Source: JBGMEA01 sp041447245
GTDB taxonomy: Bacteria > Bacillota > Clostridia > Eubacteriales > Anaerofustaceae
DNA: 29,495 nt
Assembly (NCBI GenBank): GCA_041447245.1
Contig: JBGMEA010000007.1
Span: 1 to 29,495 of the forward strand
Reading direction: 5' to 3'
Shown here piece by piece: positions 29,371 through 29,495 of the stretch (its first letter is position 1; each line of letters starts with the position of its first letter). A program made the position numbers and the translations under genes. Under the pieces are notes generated by a model, which worked only from the letters and a program-made list of their open reading frames with translations, was not told the origin of the DNA and made no database searches.

Positions 29371-29495
29371 GGTGAATTGTCAAGTGAAGTGCAACATAAA
29401 AACCTCAGAAGGAGACTTCCAGTTTAGACATTTACGAGGACGAAGATTAAGCAGATGATTCGCCCATAAAACTTTAGAGATATCAACATTGGACA
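29371..29495 (-). mobile_element. IS30-family element, 3' end, inverted relative to 1-123
   Basis: The shared terminal sequence TTGACAATTCACC ends at 29371, where the flank becomes unrelated to that at the left end. No target duplication can be judged because the other ends of both elements are missing. Confidence 0.8.
29380..29495 (-). CDS. IS30-family transposase, C-terminal end (partial)
   Basis: Same coding end as at 1-114, on the opposite strand, stopping at 29380-29382. The two synonymous differences show two distinct copies and not one sequence read twice. Only the last 37-38 codons are present. Transcription of this copy would enter the immunity array in the sense direction. Confidence 0.85.
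   Translation of the reverse strand, partial: SNVDISKVLWANHLLNLRPRKCLNWKSPSEVFMLHFT

Noticed and set aside
1..29495. Composite transposon formed by the two IS30 ends
   Set aside because: Neither IS is complete in the window and no target duplication can be seen; an assembly break explains the ends equally well.

Overview
The window is chromosomal DNA of a low-to-mid GC Gram-positive bacterium, most likely Bacillota. Support comes from strong AGGAGG-type ribosome sites before nearly every gene, compact intrinsic terminators, XpaC, SdpI, SMI1 and NhaC family proteins, and a KdpDE-type system next to trk genes. An Erysipelotrichia-like host is my best guess, from overall protein flavour only. 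Both ends stop inside the 3' end of the same IS30-family element, in opposite orientations with both 3' ends pointing inward. The window therefore looks like an assembly contig ended by repeats, or an IS-bracketed segment.

Layout. 1-123: IS30 end. 135-1175: an AT-rich putative defence effector with a zinc ribbon and a TIR/deoxyribosyltransferase-like domain. 1289-9812, leftward: the most unusual part, eight genes comprising six XpaC-domain paralogues and two paralogous single-pass ectodomain proteins. The XpaC proteins carry exchangeable N-termini: one or two 4Fe-4S modules, two or four membrane helices, or both. 10141-11449, rightward: a URO-D-fold methyltransferase-like protein and a 44-residue companion. 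11567-16321, leftward: a potassium operon of two TrkA-type subunits, TrkH, a short KdpD-like kinase and a KdpE-like regulator. 16618-18911, leftward: a TPR protein, an SdpI-like membrane protein with a palindrome in its promoter, and an unknown protein behind a terminator-containing leader. 19233-21460: an Imm-5-like orphan immunity gene, an orphan phage virion gene, and a non-coding stretch with two REP-like hairpins and another structured inverted repeat. 21631-25634, rightward: a MarR regulator and an operator-controlled NhaC antiporter, RidA and PatB/MalY C-S lyase operon. 25730-29369, leftward, AT-rich: an array of displaced polymorphic-toxin tips and small, mostly immunity-like genes, in modules separated by four near-identical terminators.

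How parts fit together. The lyase makes an enamine that RidA hydrolyses, and the MarR operator sits at the start site of their promoter. The KdpDE-like pair overlaps trkH and probably controls the Trk system. In the XpaC cluster, soluble Fe-S/XpaC proteins, membrane-anchored XpaC proteins and surface proteins are probably co-transcribed, which suggests a redox- or metal-linked envelope complex; this is inference. The right-hand array is a hot spot where homologous recombination between repeats assembled toxin/immunity remnants.
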